From the NCBI GenBank assembly GCA_024698075.1, contig JAILRP010000005.1, positions 1 to 64,000 on the forward strand: DNA of 64,000 nt, in the 5' to 3' direction. The translations under genes were made by a program, and so were the position numbers. Within the stretch, counting starts at the first letter, position 1, and each line of letters starts with the position of its first letter. This DNA is from Lachnospiraceae bacterium. GTDB lineage: Bacteria > Bacillota > Clostridia > Lachnospirales > Lachnospiraceae. Below the pieces are notes generated by a model that was given only the letters and a program-made list of their open reading frames with translations, was not told the origin of the DNA and made no database searches. Shown here piece by piece: positions 27,596 to 36,870 of this stretch.

Positions 27596-29312
27596 TTACC
27601 GCTGCAGCCTCTTCTGCTATCCTCTTTTTGTCTTCATCGGTAAGCACGCCTTCGTTCTCGATGCGCATCACGATATCGCGGCATTTCTCCATTACGGACC
27701 TGGCGATCGGGAGCATGCGGTTTTCAAGGTCATCGGTATCTATATGCTCAAACTTGTCAACAGTTGCGATGGTGAGCATGAACACCTGCTCCGTAAGCGA
27801 CAGGGGATGCGCAGGTTTCTGCTTGAGCATCTTCATGAGGCCTTCACCGTACCTTATCTGCTTTCTCGTTGCCTCATCCATGTCACCGGCAAACTGCGAG
27901 AACGTCTCCATCTCACGGTACTGTGCCAGGTCGAGCCTAAGCGTTCCGACCGCCTTCTTCATCGCCTTGGTCTGCGCATCGCCGCCGACACGCGAAACCG
28001 ACAGCCCGACATTTATAGCCGGCCGCTGCCCGAGCCTGAATAGGCTGCCCGATAAGAATATCTGTCCGTCCGTTATCGATATGACGTTTGTGGGGATGTA
28101 TGAGCTTACGTCCTCCTCCTGCGTCTCTATTACGGGAAGTGCCGTGAGAGAGCCTCCGCCCTTCTCATCCGAAAGCCGCGCGGAACGCTCAAGAAGCCTT
28201 GAATGAAGATAAAATACATCGCCGGGGTATGCTTCACGTCCGGGCGCCCTCTCCAGCAGAAGGCTTATCGACCTGTATGCTATAGCATGTTTTGTCAGGT
28301 CATCGTATACGATCAGGACATCCCTTCCCTTCTCCATGAAGTACTCGCCCATGGCGCAGCCTGCATAGGGTGCTATGTACTGAAGCGGTGCCGATTCGGC
28401 CGCCGATGCGTTCACGACGATCGTGTAATCCATCGCGCCGTGTTTTTTAAGCCCGTCTACAAGCCTTGCCACCGTGCTGGTCTTCTGGCCTATGGCCACG
28501 TATATGCAGATGACGTCCTTGCCCTTCTGGTTGATTATTGTGTCGGTGATGATCGTGCTTTTTCCCGTCTGGCGGTCACCGATGATAAGCTCTCTCTGTC
28601 CGCGTCCTATCGGGAACATCGAATCTATCGCGATGATGCCTGTCTCTAACGGCACGTTGACGCTCTGCCGGTCTATGACCGCAGGTGCTTCGCTCTCAAC
28701 CGGCCTGTAGTCGTCGGCAATGATCTCTTCGCCTCCGTCAACCGGAACTCCGAGCGGATCTACAACGCGTCCGAGAAATCCCTCGCCGACCGGTACGCCT
28801 GCCACTCTTCCGGTACGCTTGACGGTGCTTCCCTCGCACACCTCCTCTTCGGGATCGAAAAGGATGCATGCGGTCTCATTACGCCGAAGGTCTAGCGCCA
28901 TGCCGCGCACACCTCCGGTGAACATGAGTATCTCGCCATATTCCGCGCCCTCAAGTCCGCTTATCGTGGCGATCCCGTCTCCTACGGAAGTGACTTTTCC
29001 GATCTCATTCACCATGACCGTGGGAGTCCAGTTTATGAGCGTATCCTTGATTAGCGGGATGATGTCGCCGCGCTCCTCCCGAAGCGCAAGAAGAGCATCC
29101 TGAAGCTGCCTCAGTCTGCCCTGCTTGTTCCAGTCATATACATCTCCTCCGACAACGAGCCTGAACCCGCCGGTGACTTCCGGCGTATTCTTCCATCCGA
29201 TAGAGACCGGCTCGTCATACTTTTTGAGGAGAAAATCAGCCAGTCTCTCCAGATCCTTATCCGAAGGTTTTTCGCTGCTGTATAGTACAGCGGTCATTTT
29301 CTTCTCATCCAT
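27588..29312 (-). CDS. atpA: ATP synthase F1 alpha subunit with delta C-terminal domain fused at its N-terminus
   Basis: The protein is 574 residues, about 70 longer than usual. Residues about 6-75 match the C-terminal domain of the delta subunit (OSCP). The stretch SDKDLERLADFLLKKYDEPV, then TGGFRLVVGGDVYDWNKQGR and LRQLQDALLAL, follows E. coli AtpH [36 protein letters not shown] and ERLADVL. A short linker with DIIPLIKDTLINW leads into a normal alpha: GKVTSVGDGIATISGL, Walker A GDRQTGKST (about 245) and VSRVGGDAQTKAMK. There is no atpH gene in its usual place between atpF and atpA. The start follows AAGGATACAGATA and overlaps the atpF end by 8 bases. No internal ribosome site is seen that would give an unfused alpha. 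The fusion is clear in the sequence; its structural effect is inference. Confidence 0.95.
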
Positions 29313-29802
29313 TATCTGTATCCTTCTTCACCGGGCTGCTTTCAAAGAAGGTGTCAAAATCATCCTCCAGATCCCCTTCTCTCATGACGATCTTTTCGGC
29401 GGCTTTTGACACATATTCGGCTATCTCGCCCTGAGCCCTTGCTATAAGGCGGTCATGCTCCTTCTGCGCCTTATCGCGCGCATCCTCGACTATCTTATCG
29501 GCGCGCTCGTGTGCGTCACCTATGATCTTCTCCCTTTCGGCTTCAACATCGGCGCTCATCTTTGCGCGCTCATCGGCAGTCTCCCTCTCGGCCTCAATGA
29601 GCTTAGACTCATACTGCTCTTTGAGCTTTTCGGCATCGGAAAGAGCATCCTTTGTGTCCTGCTCTCTTTTTCTGTATTCCTCTTCGCGCTTTTCCATGAA
29701 ATCACGGACAGGTTTGTACAGAAGGATGTAGAGGATGCCGAACAGAAGGATGAGATTGAACAGGTGCAGCAATATCTGCTGCGGATCAATGTTTAACGGC
29801 AT
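29305..29802 (-). CDS. atpF: ATP synthase Fo b subunit
   Basis: 165 residues: one membrane helix at 9-29 (ILLHLFNLILLFGILYILLY) followed by KPVRDFMEKREE and a long charged coiled coil, ending in an acidic tail. It forms the peripheral stalk as a dimer. In other bacteria its C-terminus binds delta; here the only delta-like partner is the domain fused to alpha. A GTAGGAGTAGATT site fixes the start. Length is normal, so b is not fused to delta as in mycobacteria. Confidence 0.94.
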   Translation of the reverse strand: MPLNIDPQQILLHLFNLILLFGILYILLYKPVRDFMEKREEEYRKREQDTKDALSDAEKLKEQYESKLIEAERETADERAKMSADVEAEREKIIGDAHERADKIVEDARDKAQKEHDRLIARAQGEIAEYVSKAAEKIVMREGDLEDDFDTFFESSPVKKDTDNG

Positions 29803-29811
29803 AATCTACTC

Positions 29812-30171
29812 CTACAATGTAAATATAATCAGAATGGCCACGATCAGCGCATAGATGATGGCGGTCTCCACAAATACGAGTCCGAGCATCATCGCGGTCC
29901 TGATCTTGCCTTCGGCTTCAGGCTGTCTGGCTATTCCTTCAATGGTCTTCCAGATGACGAGCCCCATTGAGATAGCGCCTGCTGCCGCAACGACGGCGAT
30001 GACGATGCCTGCTGCCCATGCCTTGGAATGGATGTTTGATGCCTCATCCGACATTGCCGCCACGGCGACCTCCTCGCCGTTGTCCGCGAGAACAGGCACA
30101 GGTGCCGCAACCGCTCTGACAACGAGCACGAGCATCAGGACTGCTGCAATTCTTACGATCAGTTTCTTCAT
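29812..30171 (-). CDS. atpE: ATP synthase Fo c subunit with signal-peptide-like N-terminal extension
   Basis: I use the ATG at 30171, preceded by AAGGAGGAATAAACAA, giving 119 residues against the usual 70-90. Residues 1-35 look like a cleavable signal peptide: MKKLIVRIAA, a hydrophobic core, then APVPVLA before DNGEE. The hairpin follows: helix 1 (AWAAGIVIAVVAAAGAISMG), the polar loop GIARQPEAEGKIR and helix 2 with the ion-binding Glu in LVFVETAIIYALIV. The position matching Gln32 of the Na+-binding Ilyobacter c subunit is Met, which argues for proton coupling. No second hairpin is present. Confidence 0.92.
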   Translation of the reverse strand: MKKLIVRIAAVLMLVLVVRAVAAPVPVLADNGEEVAVAAMSDEASNIHSKAWAAGIVIAVVAAAGAISMGLVIWKTIEGIARQPEAEGKIRTAMMLGLVFVETAIIYALIVAILIIFTL

Positions 30172-30175
30172 TTGT

Positions 30176-30979
30176 TTATTCCTCCTTAGTACATACTTCC
30201 CCATAGAACAATGCTGTGAGCATTGTGAGCACATACGCTTGTATGAGTGCGTGGAGCATCGTGAACATGACTGCCACGAATACCGGTATGACGAAGCTTG
30301 TGGTGATGTAATAATATACGAGTTCGGTGACGAGAGCGCCCGAGAGCAGTGCGCCGAACAGACGGAAGCTCATCGAGATCGGAAGCGAAAAATCCTTGAG
30401 CGTATTGAGCACCCCCTTTATCCTGTTGCCTGCGATGCCTCCCGAAAGTATGACGCAGTATGAGAACACACCCATCGAGATCGCACCGTTTATGTCCGCG
30501 AGCGGTGCCGGCAGTGCAACGGAGCCTCCGGATACGGTCGGTGCCATTGCGCCGATCAGCTCAAACATCGTTCCGACAAAAATATAAGTTCCCGCAGTGA
30601 AAACATAGGCTCCCAGGAACTTATGCCTCTGCGGGCTGTTTGATGTAGCAAGGCCGTCGAATATCCCCACTGCCTGTTCGAGCAGGAGCTGGAACTTACC
30701 GGGGATCTTTGTGAACTTAGGTATCACGAATATCCTTACGATGAGCGCGAACACAAATATGATGGCGGTTACCGTGTAGGCCGATATCACCGCGGGGTTG
30801 ACGGTCATGATGCCAAGGAAGTTTATGCGTGCGCTCTCATGCAGCACCGCATCCTTCATGACCATCTTTACCGGCTCCTCTTCACCGGAATGTCCTCCGG
30901 TGGCTATGATGCCCGCAAGTATGACAGCCAGTATGCAGCATATGATTATGATGAACCGTGTCCGCTTCTTTTTATCCAT
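30176..30979 (-). CDS. atpB: ATP synthase Fo a subunit
   Basis: 267 residues with five or six membrane helices. The essential arginine lies in SMSFRLFGALLSGAL in the penultimate helix region, and the last helix carries the conserved pattern ALIQAYVLTMLTALF. It forms the ion half-channels next to the c-ring. It starts 8 bases after the purB stop, with GAGGAGCGTT overlapping that stop, so the synthase operon is read together with purB. No atpI or atpZ gene precedes it. Confidence 0.94.
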   Translation of the reverse strand: MDKKKRTRFIIIICCILAVILAGIIATGGHSGEEEPVKMVMKDAVLHESARINFLGIMTVNPAVISAYTVTAIIFVFALIVRIFVIPKFTKIPGKFQLLLEQAVGIFDGLATSNSPQRHKFLGAYVFTAGTYIFVGTMFELIGAMAPTVSGGSVALPAPLADINGAISMGVFSYCVILSGGIAGNRIKGVLNTLKDFSLPISMSFRLFGALLSGALVTELVYYYITTSFVIPVFVAVMFTMLHALIQAYVLTMLTALFYGEVCTKEE

Positions 30980-30987
30980 AACGCTCC

Positions 30988-32439
30988 TCAGACATTTATC
31001 TCTGCCTTCATTCCAAGAAGGTCTTTGTTGGCATCAAGCATCGGACGGACAACATTGCCGAGATAGGAATCTACCTGATCCGAACTTCTGCCGGTGTAAT
31101 CTTTGGGGTTCATGTAACCCTTCAGTTCCTCATACGTCAGGTCAAAATCATCCGATGCGGCGATGAGCTCGAGCAGGTCATTTTCGGCGCCGTCCCGCTT
31201 AACATGTGCCCCGGCCTCCATCGAGAGTTTTCTTATCGCCTCATGAAGCTCCTGCCTGTTGCCTCCTGCCCTTACCGCATCCATCATGATATTCTCGGTT
31301 ATCATGAAAGGAAGCTCACTCATCAGGTGCTTTTCTATGACCTTCGAATTGACAACGAGTCCGTTGGTTACATTTATGCACAGGTCCAGTATACCGTCAA
31401 GCGCCAGGAAGCCTTCGGCGACTGACAGGCGCTTGTTGGCCGAATCATCAAGAGTGCGTTCGAACCACTGTGTTGCGGAAGTCACCGCGGGATTCAGTGC
31501 ATCTATCATAACATATCTGGACAGGGATGCTATCCTTTCGGACCTCATGGGATTGCGCTTATATGCCATGGCGGAAGATCCGATCTGATCTTTCTCAAAC
31601 GGTTCCTCAACCTCCTTAAGATGCTGAAGGAGCCTTATGTCATTCGACATCTTGTGTGCACTCGCCGCTATTCCCGCAAGCACGTTTAATACCCTCGTGT
31701 CGACTTTTCTGGAATATGTCTGTCCACTTACGGGATAACATTCATCAAATCCCATCTTCTCTGCGATCATGCTGTCGAGGCGGTCGAGCTTCGCCCTGTC
31801 GTTTCCGAACAGTTCCTTGAAGGATGCCTGAGTCCCGGTCGTCCCTTTGCACCCGAGAAGCTTTAAGGATCCGGATACATACTCAAGGTCATCAAGGTCC
31901 ATCATGAACTCATTGATCCACAGCGTCGCCCTCTTGCCGACCGTCGTGGGCTGGGCAGGCTGAAAATGTGTGAAGGCGAGCGTGGGCTCGTCTTTATATC
32001 TGTCGGCAAAATCCGCGAGAACGGATATGACGTTCACAAGTTTCCTGCGGATGAGCCCGAGCCCCTCCTTCATGATTATGATGTCGGTATTATCCCCGAC
32101 ATAGCAGCTCGTTGCACCGAGGTGAATGATCCCGGCCGCTTTCGGGCACTGCTGCCCGTATGCATACACATGGCTCATGACATCATGGCGGACGGTCTTC
32201 TCCCTCTCGCGCGCCACATCATAGTTGATATCCTCCGCATGGGCCTTCATCTCCTCTATCATCTCATCGGTGATGACGGGCCGGCCGTCCTGCGTAAGCC
32301 CGAGTTCCTTTTCGGTCTCGGCAAGAGCGATCCAGAGCTTTCTCCATGTCCTAAACTTCTTGTCCTGTGAGAAGATATACTGCATCTCCTTTGAGGAATA
32401 ACGCTCCGAAAGAGGACTTATATATTTATCTGTGTTCAT
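30988..32439 (-). CDS. purB: Adenylosuccinate lyase
   Basis: 483 residues. It splits SAICAR to AICAR plus fumarate and adenylosuccinate to AMP plus fumarate in purine synthesis. The fumarase/aspartase signature is GSSAMAYKRNPMRSERI; upstream blocks HLGATSCYVGDN and KGTTGTQASFKELF are also conserved. I chose the ATG at 32439 because GGAG lies 6 bases ahead; an in-frame ATG 12 bases upstream has no ribosome site. It follows purC by 17 bases and precedes atpB by 8 bases. Confidence 0.96.
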   Translation of the reverse strand: MNTDKYISPLSERYSSKEMQYIFSQDKKFRTWRKLWIALAETEKELGLTQDGRPVITDEMIEEMKAHAEDINYDVAREREKTVRHDVMSHVYAYGQQCPKAAGIIHLGATSCYVGDNTDIIIMKEGLGLIRRKLVNVISVLADFADRYKDEPTLAFTHFQPAQPTTVGKRATLWINEFMMDLDDLEYVSGSLKLLGCKGTTGTQASFKELFGNDRAKLDRLDSMIAEKMGFDECYPVSGQTYSRKVDTRVLNVLAGIAASAHKMSNDIRLLQHLKEVEEPFEKDQIGSSAMAYKRNPMRSERIASLSRYVMIDALNPAVTSATQWFERTLDDSANKRLSVAEGFLALDGILDLCINVTNGLVVNSKVIEKHLMSELPFMITENIMMDAVRAGGNRQELHEAIRKLSMEAGAHVKRDGAENDLLELIAASDDFDLTYEELKGYMNPKDYTGRSSDQVDSYLGNVVRPMLDANKDLLGMKAEINV

Positions 32440-32456
32440 GTTGTTCTCCATACGGT

Positions 32457-33329
32457 TTATTTAAGTTTCCTTCCCGTCAGCATCTCATAGCCCTGAAGGT
32501 ATTTTCTTATCGTCTCTTCGGTGACATCTTCGGGAAGCTTCCATGAATGTCCCGGATTGTCCGTGAGCCAGTCCCTCGCAAACTGCTTGTCAAATGAAAG
32601 CTGTCCCCTTCCCGGCTCATAGCTGTCCTTTGCCCAGAACCTTGACGAATCCGGAGTCAGCACTTCGTCGCCGAGTATGATGTTCCCGTCATCATCAAGC
32701 CCGAATTCAAACTTCGTGTCGGCTATTATGATGCCGCGTCCGTCTGCATATTCGGCACACTTATTATATATCGCAAGCGAATACTCTTTGATCTTGGCAG
32801 CGTATTCACTTCCCTTTCCGGGGAATCTCTTCTCCAGATAGGCGATGCATTCATCATACGAAACGTTCTCGTCATGCTCCCCTATCTCGGCTTTTGTCGA
32901 AGGAGTGAATATCGCCTCGGGGAACTTCTGGGATTCGATGAGCCCCTCGGCGACCTTCGTCCTGCAGACCGTGCCGCTCTTTAAGTATTCCTTCCAGGCG
33001 GTTCCGGTAATGTATCCCCTGACGATGCATTCGACCGGGATCATGCTGAGCTTTTTGACGAGCATGCTCCTTCCCTCGAAGTATTCGGTCCTGAAATACT
33101 CGGGCATGTCATTTACATCTGTCGATATCATGTGGTTGGGGACGATGTCCTTCGTATAGTCGAACCAGAACTCGGACATTTTGGTGAGCACCCTGCCCTT
33201 GTCGGTTATCTCGTTTCCGAGTATGACATCAAAGCAGCTGATCCTGTCTGTCGCGACGATGACAAGCGCATCACCCACGTCATAGATCTCACGTACTTTT
33301 CCTTCTTTTACCGGTGTGTATTCCTTCAT
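32457..33329 (-). CDS. purC: Phosphoribosylaminoimidazole-succinocarboxamide (SAICAR) synthase
   Basis: 290 residues. It joins CAIR and aspartate using ATP. Conserved blocks include GKVREIYDVGDALVIVATDR, ISCFDVILGNEI, VECIVRGYITGTAWKEY, FTPSTKAEIGEHDENVS and DTKFEFGLDDDG. The size fits the longer bacterial form. It is the first gene behind a promoter at 33351-33378 and precedes purB by 17 bases. Both PurC and PurB consume or precede nucleotides that the downstream ATP synthase uses, but a direct regulatory link is not shown. Confidence 0.96.
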   Translation of the reverse strand: MKEYTPVKEGKVREIYDVGDALVIVATDRISCFDVILGNEITDKGRVLTKMSEFWFDYTKDIVPNHMISTDVNDMPEYFRTEYFEGRSMLVKKLSMIPVECIVRGYITGTAWKEYLKSGTVCRTKVAEGLIESQKFPEAIFTPSTKAEIGEHDENVSYDECIAYLEKRFPGKGSEYAAKIKEYSLAIYNKCAEYADGRGIIIADTKFEFGLDDDGNIILGDEVLTPDSSRFWAKDSYEPGRGQLSFDKQFARDWLTDNPGHSWKLPEDVTEETIRKYLQGYEMLTGRKLK

Positions 33330-33350
33330 GGTGATTTCCTTTCACATATT

Positions 33351-33378
33351 ATTATACTAAAAATCCGCAAGACGGCAA
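33351..33378 (-). promoter_or_regulatory. Promoter of the purC-purB-atp transcript
   Basis: On the minus strand TTGCCG and TATAAT are 16 bases apart, about 22 bases before the purC start. It overlaps the terminator of glmS. No other promoter is visible before the atp genes. Confidence 0.55.
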
Positions 33379-33391
33379 AATGCCGTCCTGC
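33358..33391 (-). terminator. Terminator of the glmM-nagB-glmS unit
   Basis: GCAGGACGGCA pairs with TGCCGTCTTGC (one G-U pair) around TTT. It is followed by GGATTTTTA on the minus strand, just after the glmS stop. Confidence 0.8.
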
Positions 33392-33401
33392 ATACACGTC
33401 A

Positions 33402-35276
33402 TCACTCGACTGTGACACTCTTTGCCAGATTGCGCGGCTTGTCGACATCGAGACCTCTTGCGACGCTTAAGTAATATGCAAGAAGCTGTAATGGTATTAT
33501 AGCAAGACTTCCGATAAAATGCTCGTCAACTTTCGGAACATACACAGGAAAGTTCACCGAATCCTCCACATCATACTTTCCGTATGATGTAAGTCCCATA
33601 AGATATGCACCGCGGCTTTTGCATTCCATCATGTTTGAAAGCGTCTTCTCGTAAAGGTCGGACTGCGTCAGCGTTCCGATGACGAGCGTGCCGTCTTCTA
33701 TAAGGGAGATCGTGCCGTGCTTCATCTCGCCCGCAGCATAAGCCTCCGAGTGTATGTAGCTAATCTCCTTCATCTTGAGGGAACCTTCAAGACAGACCGC
33801 ATAGTCAATGCCCCTGCCGATGAAGAAGATATCCTTTGCGTTCGAATACTTGGACGCGAACCACTGTATCCTCTCCTTGTCCTCAAGGACTTTCTTCATC
33901 TTGTCGGGTATCGACAGAAGTTCTGTCAGGTAATCTCCGTATGAATCCATTACAGAACGGGCTGTCGCAAATTTCAGCGCGAGCATGAACATGCACACCA
34001 GCTGGCAGCTGTATGCCTTGGTCGTGGCAACGGATATCTCGGGGCCGCCGAGCGTGTACATGCAGTAGTCTGCCTCACGCGCGATCGAGGATCCGACGAC
34101 ATTTACAATGGCAAGCGTCGTTACCCCGCGCTCCTTTGCCATCCGAAGTGCCGCAAGCGAATCCGCGGTCTCCCCCGACTGGGATATTATGATGACCAGC
34201 GAATCCTCCGGCAGGCGGTTTTTCCTGTAGCGGAATTCCGAAGCGAGCTCAACCCTCACCTGCAGGTCGGCAAGCTCCTCGAGGACATACTGTGCTTCCA
34301 TCCCGACGTGCCATGCACTTCCGCATGCCACTATGTACACGTTCGAAAATCTCTTAATGTCCTCATCGGACAGCCCAACCTCCGAAAGGTCGACAGACAT
34401 CCCGCTGCCGTCATCCCTGATATATTTATGGAGAGTATCAAGCACTACCTGGGGCTGCTCGTGTATCTCCTTCATCATGAAATGCTCGTACCCACCTCTT
34501 TCCGCGGCTTCGGCATCCCACTCTATGACAGTCTCCTCTTTCTGTATCCTGTCGCCGTCAAGGTTGTAGAACGTTACATCTCCGGCGGATATCTCGGCCA
34601 TCTCAAGGTTGCCGATGTAATATACATTTCTCGTGTGGCTGAGTATCGCCGGGACATCAGATGCAACGAACGACTCCCCGTCGTTAACTCCGATTATCAT
34701 CGGGGAATCTTTTCTCGCAACGAATATCCGGTCGGGATAGTCCGCAAACATGACGACGAGCGCATAGGAGCCCCTGACCCTGACTATCGTCTTGGCAAGA
34801 GCGTCTATGGGCCCGACCTTGTATTTCTTGTAATAATAGTCGACGAGCTTTATGAGGACTTCGGTATCCGTCTCAGAATAGAACCGGTAGTCATGACGCT
34901 CGAGCTTTGCCTTGAGCTCCTGATAGTTTTCGATGATGCCGTTGTGCACGCCGACAACCTCGGATTCGACCGAACCCGAGCCCGAATTCGTGCAGTTGCC
35001 CGACACGTGCGGATGCGCGTTCGTCTTGCTCGGCGCGCCGTGTGTCGCCCACCTTGTGTGTCCGATGCCGCACGTCCCCGAAAGGGCACGTCCCTCGTCG
35101 GTCTTTTCGATAAGGTTGTGAAGCTTTCCTGTCGTCTTTACGACCTCGGCGGGATTTTCCCCGTCACGGACCGTGATACCGGCAGAATCGTATCCCCTGT
35201 ATTCAAGCTTTGAAAGTCCCTGAAGCAGTATCGGTGCAGCCTGGCGGCCGCCAACGTATCCAACTATTCCGCACAT
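33402..35276 (-). CDS. glmS: Glutamine-fructose-6-phosphate aminotransferase (isomerizing)
   Basis: 624 residues. It makes glucosamine-6-phosphate from fructose-6-phosphate and glutamine for cell-wall synthesis. The N-terminal amidohydrolase begins with the nucleophile Cys2 (MCGIVGYVGG) and has GHTRWATHG. Two SIS sugar-isomerase domains follow (IISQSGETADSLAAL, GRGIDYAVCLEGSLKMKEI), ending in AKSVTVE. The start follows AATGAGGAGGAAACCGC. NagB is encoded 29 bases upstream. No glmS ribozyme is possible in that short gap. Confidence 0.96.
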   Translation of the reverse strand: MCGIVGYVGGRQAAPILLQGLSKLEYRGYDSAGITVRDGENPAEVVKTTGKLHNLIEKTDEGRALSGTCGIGHTRWATHGAPSKTNAHPHVSGNCTNSGSGSVESEVVGVHNGIIENYQELKAKLERHDYRFYSETDTEVLIKLVDYYYKKYKVGPIDALAKTIVRVRGSYALVVMFADYPDRIFVARKDSPMIIGVNDGESFVASDVPAILSHTRNVYYIGNLEMAEISAGDVTFYNLDGDRIQKEETVIEWDAEAAERGGYEHFMMKEIHEQPQVVLDTLHKYIRDDGSGMSVDLSEVGLSDEDIKRFSNVYIVACGSAWHVGMEAQYVLEELADLQVRVELASEFRYRKNRLPEDSLVIIISQSGETADSLAALRMAKERGVTTLAIVNVVGSSIAREADYCMYTLGGPEISVATTKAYSCQLVCMFMLALKFATARSVMDSYGDYLTELLSIPDKMKKVLEDKERIQWFASKYSNAKDIFFIGRGIDYAVCLEGSLKMKEISYIHSEAYAAGEMKHGTISLIEDGTLVIGTLTQSDLYEKTLSNMMECKSRGAYLMGLTSYGKYDVEDSVNFPVYVPKVDEHFIGSLAIIPLQLLAYYLSVARGLDVDKPRNLAKSVTVE

Positions 35277-35305
35277 GCGGTTTCCTCCTCATTAAATGAC
35301 GGATG

Positions 35306-36037
35306 TCACTGCTTATAGCCGATCTCATCCGCAAGCTTTTTCTCGATGACGACTACGGCGTCCCTGTGAAGACGCAGGAATGTAGCGGGGCACATGGGAT
35401 CGATGGTATTTTCGAGCAGGAGCTTCCTTGCGGCTTCCTGTTTGTTCCCGTTTATGATCATGAGAAGCGTCTTTGCCTTCATGATCGAACCCATGCCCAT
35501 CGTGACCGCATAGCGCGGAACCTCGTCGCGGCTTGCAAAGAACCTGGTGTTCGCATCGATAGTGCTGTCCTCGAGCGTCTCCTTGTGCGCGAGCTCGTAA
35601 AGGACGGCCCCCGGCTCATTGAATCCGAGATGTCCGTCGGGCCCTACGCCGAGAACCTGGATGTCGATGTCCGTCTTGGCAAGGATGTCATTGAACTCCC
35701 TGATGTTGGCATCAACATCGCCCGTGCCTTTTGCAACATATGTGTTTGCCTTGTCGATGTTGATATGGTCAAACAGGTTGTCATCCATAAAATACCTGTA
35801 GCTCTGGGGATGTGTGGGCTCAAGGCCGACATACTCGTCAAGGTTCACCGAATGCACCTTCGAAAAATCAAGCCCTTCCTCGCTGCATCTCCTTGCAAGC
35901 TCCTTATACATTCCGACGGGGCTTGAACCCGTTGCAAGCCCGAGCGTGCAGTCAGGCTTTTCCCTGACCAGCTTCTCTATGACATCCGCCGCTGCCTTTG
36001 CTCCGTCTTCATAAGTATCCGCTACTATAACTCTCAT
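35306..36037 (-). CDS. nagB: Glucosamine-6-phosphate deaminase
   Basis: 243 residues from the ATG at 36037, which follows GGGAGGAAATGAC. It converts glucosamine-6-phosphate to fructose-6-phosphate and ammonia, the reverse of GlmS. Motifs include LATGSSPVGMYKEL, VNLDEYVGLEPTHPQSYRYF, LGVGPDGHLGFNEPG and TMGMGSIMKAK. Having nagB and glmS in one transcript is unusual because they oppose each other; control must then act on activity or on translation. Confidence 0.95.
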   Translation of the reverse strand: MRVIVADTYEDGAKAAADVIEKLVREKPDCTLGLATGSSPVGMYKELARRCSEEGLDFSKVHSVNLDEYVGLEPTHPQSYRYFMDDNLFDHINIDKANTYVAKGTGDVDANIREFNDILAKTDIDIQVLGVGPDGHLGFNEPGAVLYELAHKETLEDSTIDANTRFFASRDEVPRYAVTMGMGSIMKAKTLLMIINGNKQEAARKLLLENTIDPMCPATFLRLHRDAVVVIEKKLADEIGYKQ

Positions 36038-36132
36038 GTCATTTCCTCCCATATCTGATCTTTTTTTGCTGCATGTTACCCTTTTATCATCCGGGGCCTG
36101 CTGCCTATCCCCTGCAGGCAGTTCCCGGCTTC

Positions 36133-36804
36133 TCAGTCATCGTTTTCCTTGATGACTATCTTCTTGGCTTCCTTGTATATGCTGTCGGCCGGAATGACCC
36201 CGCGCACGCATGATACCGGATATACGTTGCTGTCACGCCCTATTACGGTGCCGGGATTGAGGACGCTGTTGCATCCGACTTCAACCCTGTCGCCGAGCAT
36301 CGCTCCGACCTTCTTGCGTCCGGTCTCTATCCTCTCGTCCCCGTCCTTTATGACCACAAGCTTCTTGTCGGACTTGACGTTGCTCGTTATCGAGCCGGCT
36401 CCCATGTGGGCCTTGTATCCGAGTATCGAATCGCCGACATAATTGTAGTGGGGCACCTGGACGTTGTCGAACAGGATGACGTTTTTGAGTTCCGTGGAAT
36501 TGCCGACGACACAGTTGTCACCGACAAGCGCCGATCCCCTGACAAAAGCGCCCGGCCGGATCTCCGTCCCGTGGCCGATTATGCAGGGTCCTCCTATGTA
36601 GTTGTTCGGATAGCGTTTTGCATCCTTTGCGATCCACACGTCCTCCTCGGGATGGTCATATTCATCCGCCGGAAGCGTGGGGCCGATCTTAAGTATCAGC
36701 TCTTTTATCCCCTCAAGCGCCTCCCATGGATATGTGAAGCCCTTCAGATACTCCCCTGCAAGCGAATGCGACAGGTCATACAGATCATTTACCGTACATT
36801 TCAT
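36133..36804 (-). CDS. Left-handed beta-helix nucleotidyl/acyltransferase-like protein (GlmU C-terminal type)
   Basis: 223 residues from the ATG at 36804, which has AAGGAAAGGAAGACGAA upstream. The frame could extend 22 charged residues further up to the glmM stop, but without a ribosome site. After an N-terminal helical part (LYDLSHSLAGEYLKGFTYPW) come hexapeptide repeats (IGGPCIIGHGTEIRPGAFV, GNSTELKNVILF, YNYVGDSILGYKAHMGAGS). This resembles the acetyltransferase half of GlmU, with the His of HYNYVGDS. It has no uridylyltransferase half. Its place between glmM and nagB suggests glucosamine-1-phosphate acetylation or a related UDP-sugar step. Confidence 0.8.
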   Translation of the reverse strand: MKCTVNDLYDLSHSLAGEYLKGFTYPWEALEGIKELILKIGPTLPADEYDHPEEDVWIAKDAKRYPNNYIGGPCIIGHGTEIRPGAFVRGSALVGDNCVVGNSTELKNVILFDNVQVPHYNYVGDSILGYKAHMGAGSITSNVKSDKKLVVIKDGDERIETGRKKVGAMLGDRVEVGCNSVLNPGTVIGRDSNVYPVSCVRGVIPADSIYKEAKKIVIKENDD

Positions 36805-36870
36805 TTTCGTCTTCCTTTCCTTCGGCTTCGCCGGAACCTCATCCGGCTGCCGCTCCTCTTTTGGGGACAT

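Noticed and set aside
29812..30171. Sodium-type ATP synthase
   Set aside because: The Gln32-equivalent in c is Met and the Ser/Thr pair is not intact, so a proton-type c-ring is more likely.
35277..35305. glmS ribozyme upstream of glmS
   Set aside because: Only 29 bases separate nagB and glmS, too short for the ribozyme fold.
36061..36132. Terminator between the acetyltransferase-like gene and nagB
   Set aside because: GC-rich inverted segments exist on the minus strand but no T tract follows, so I do not call it.
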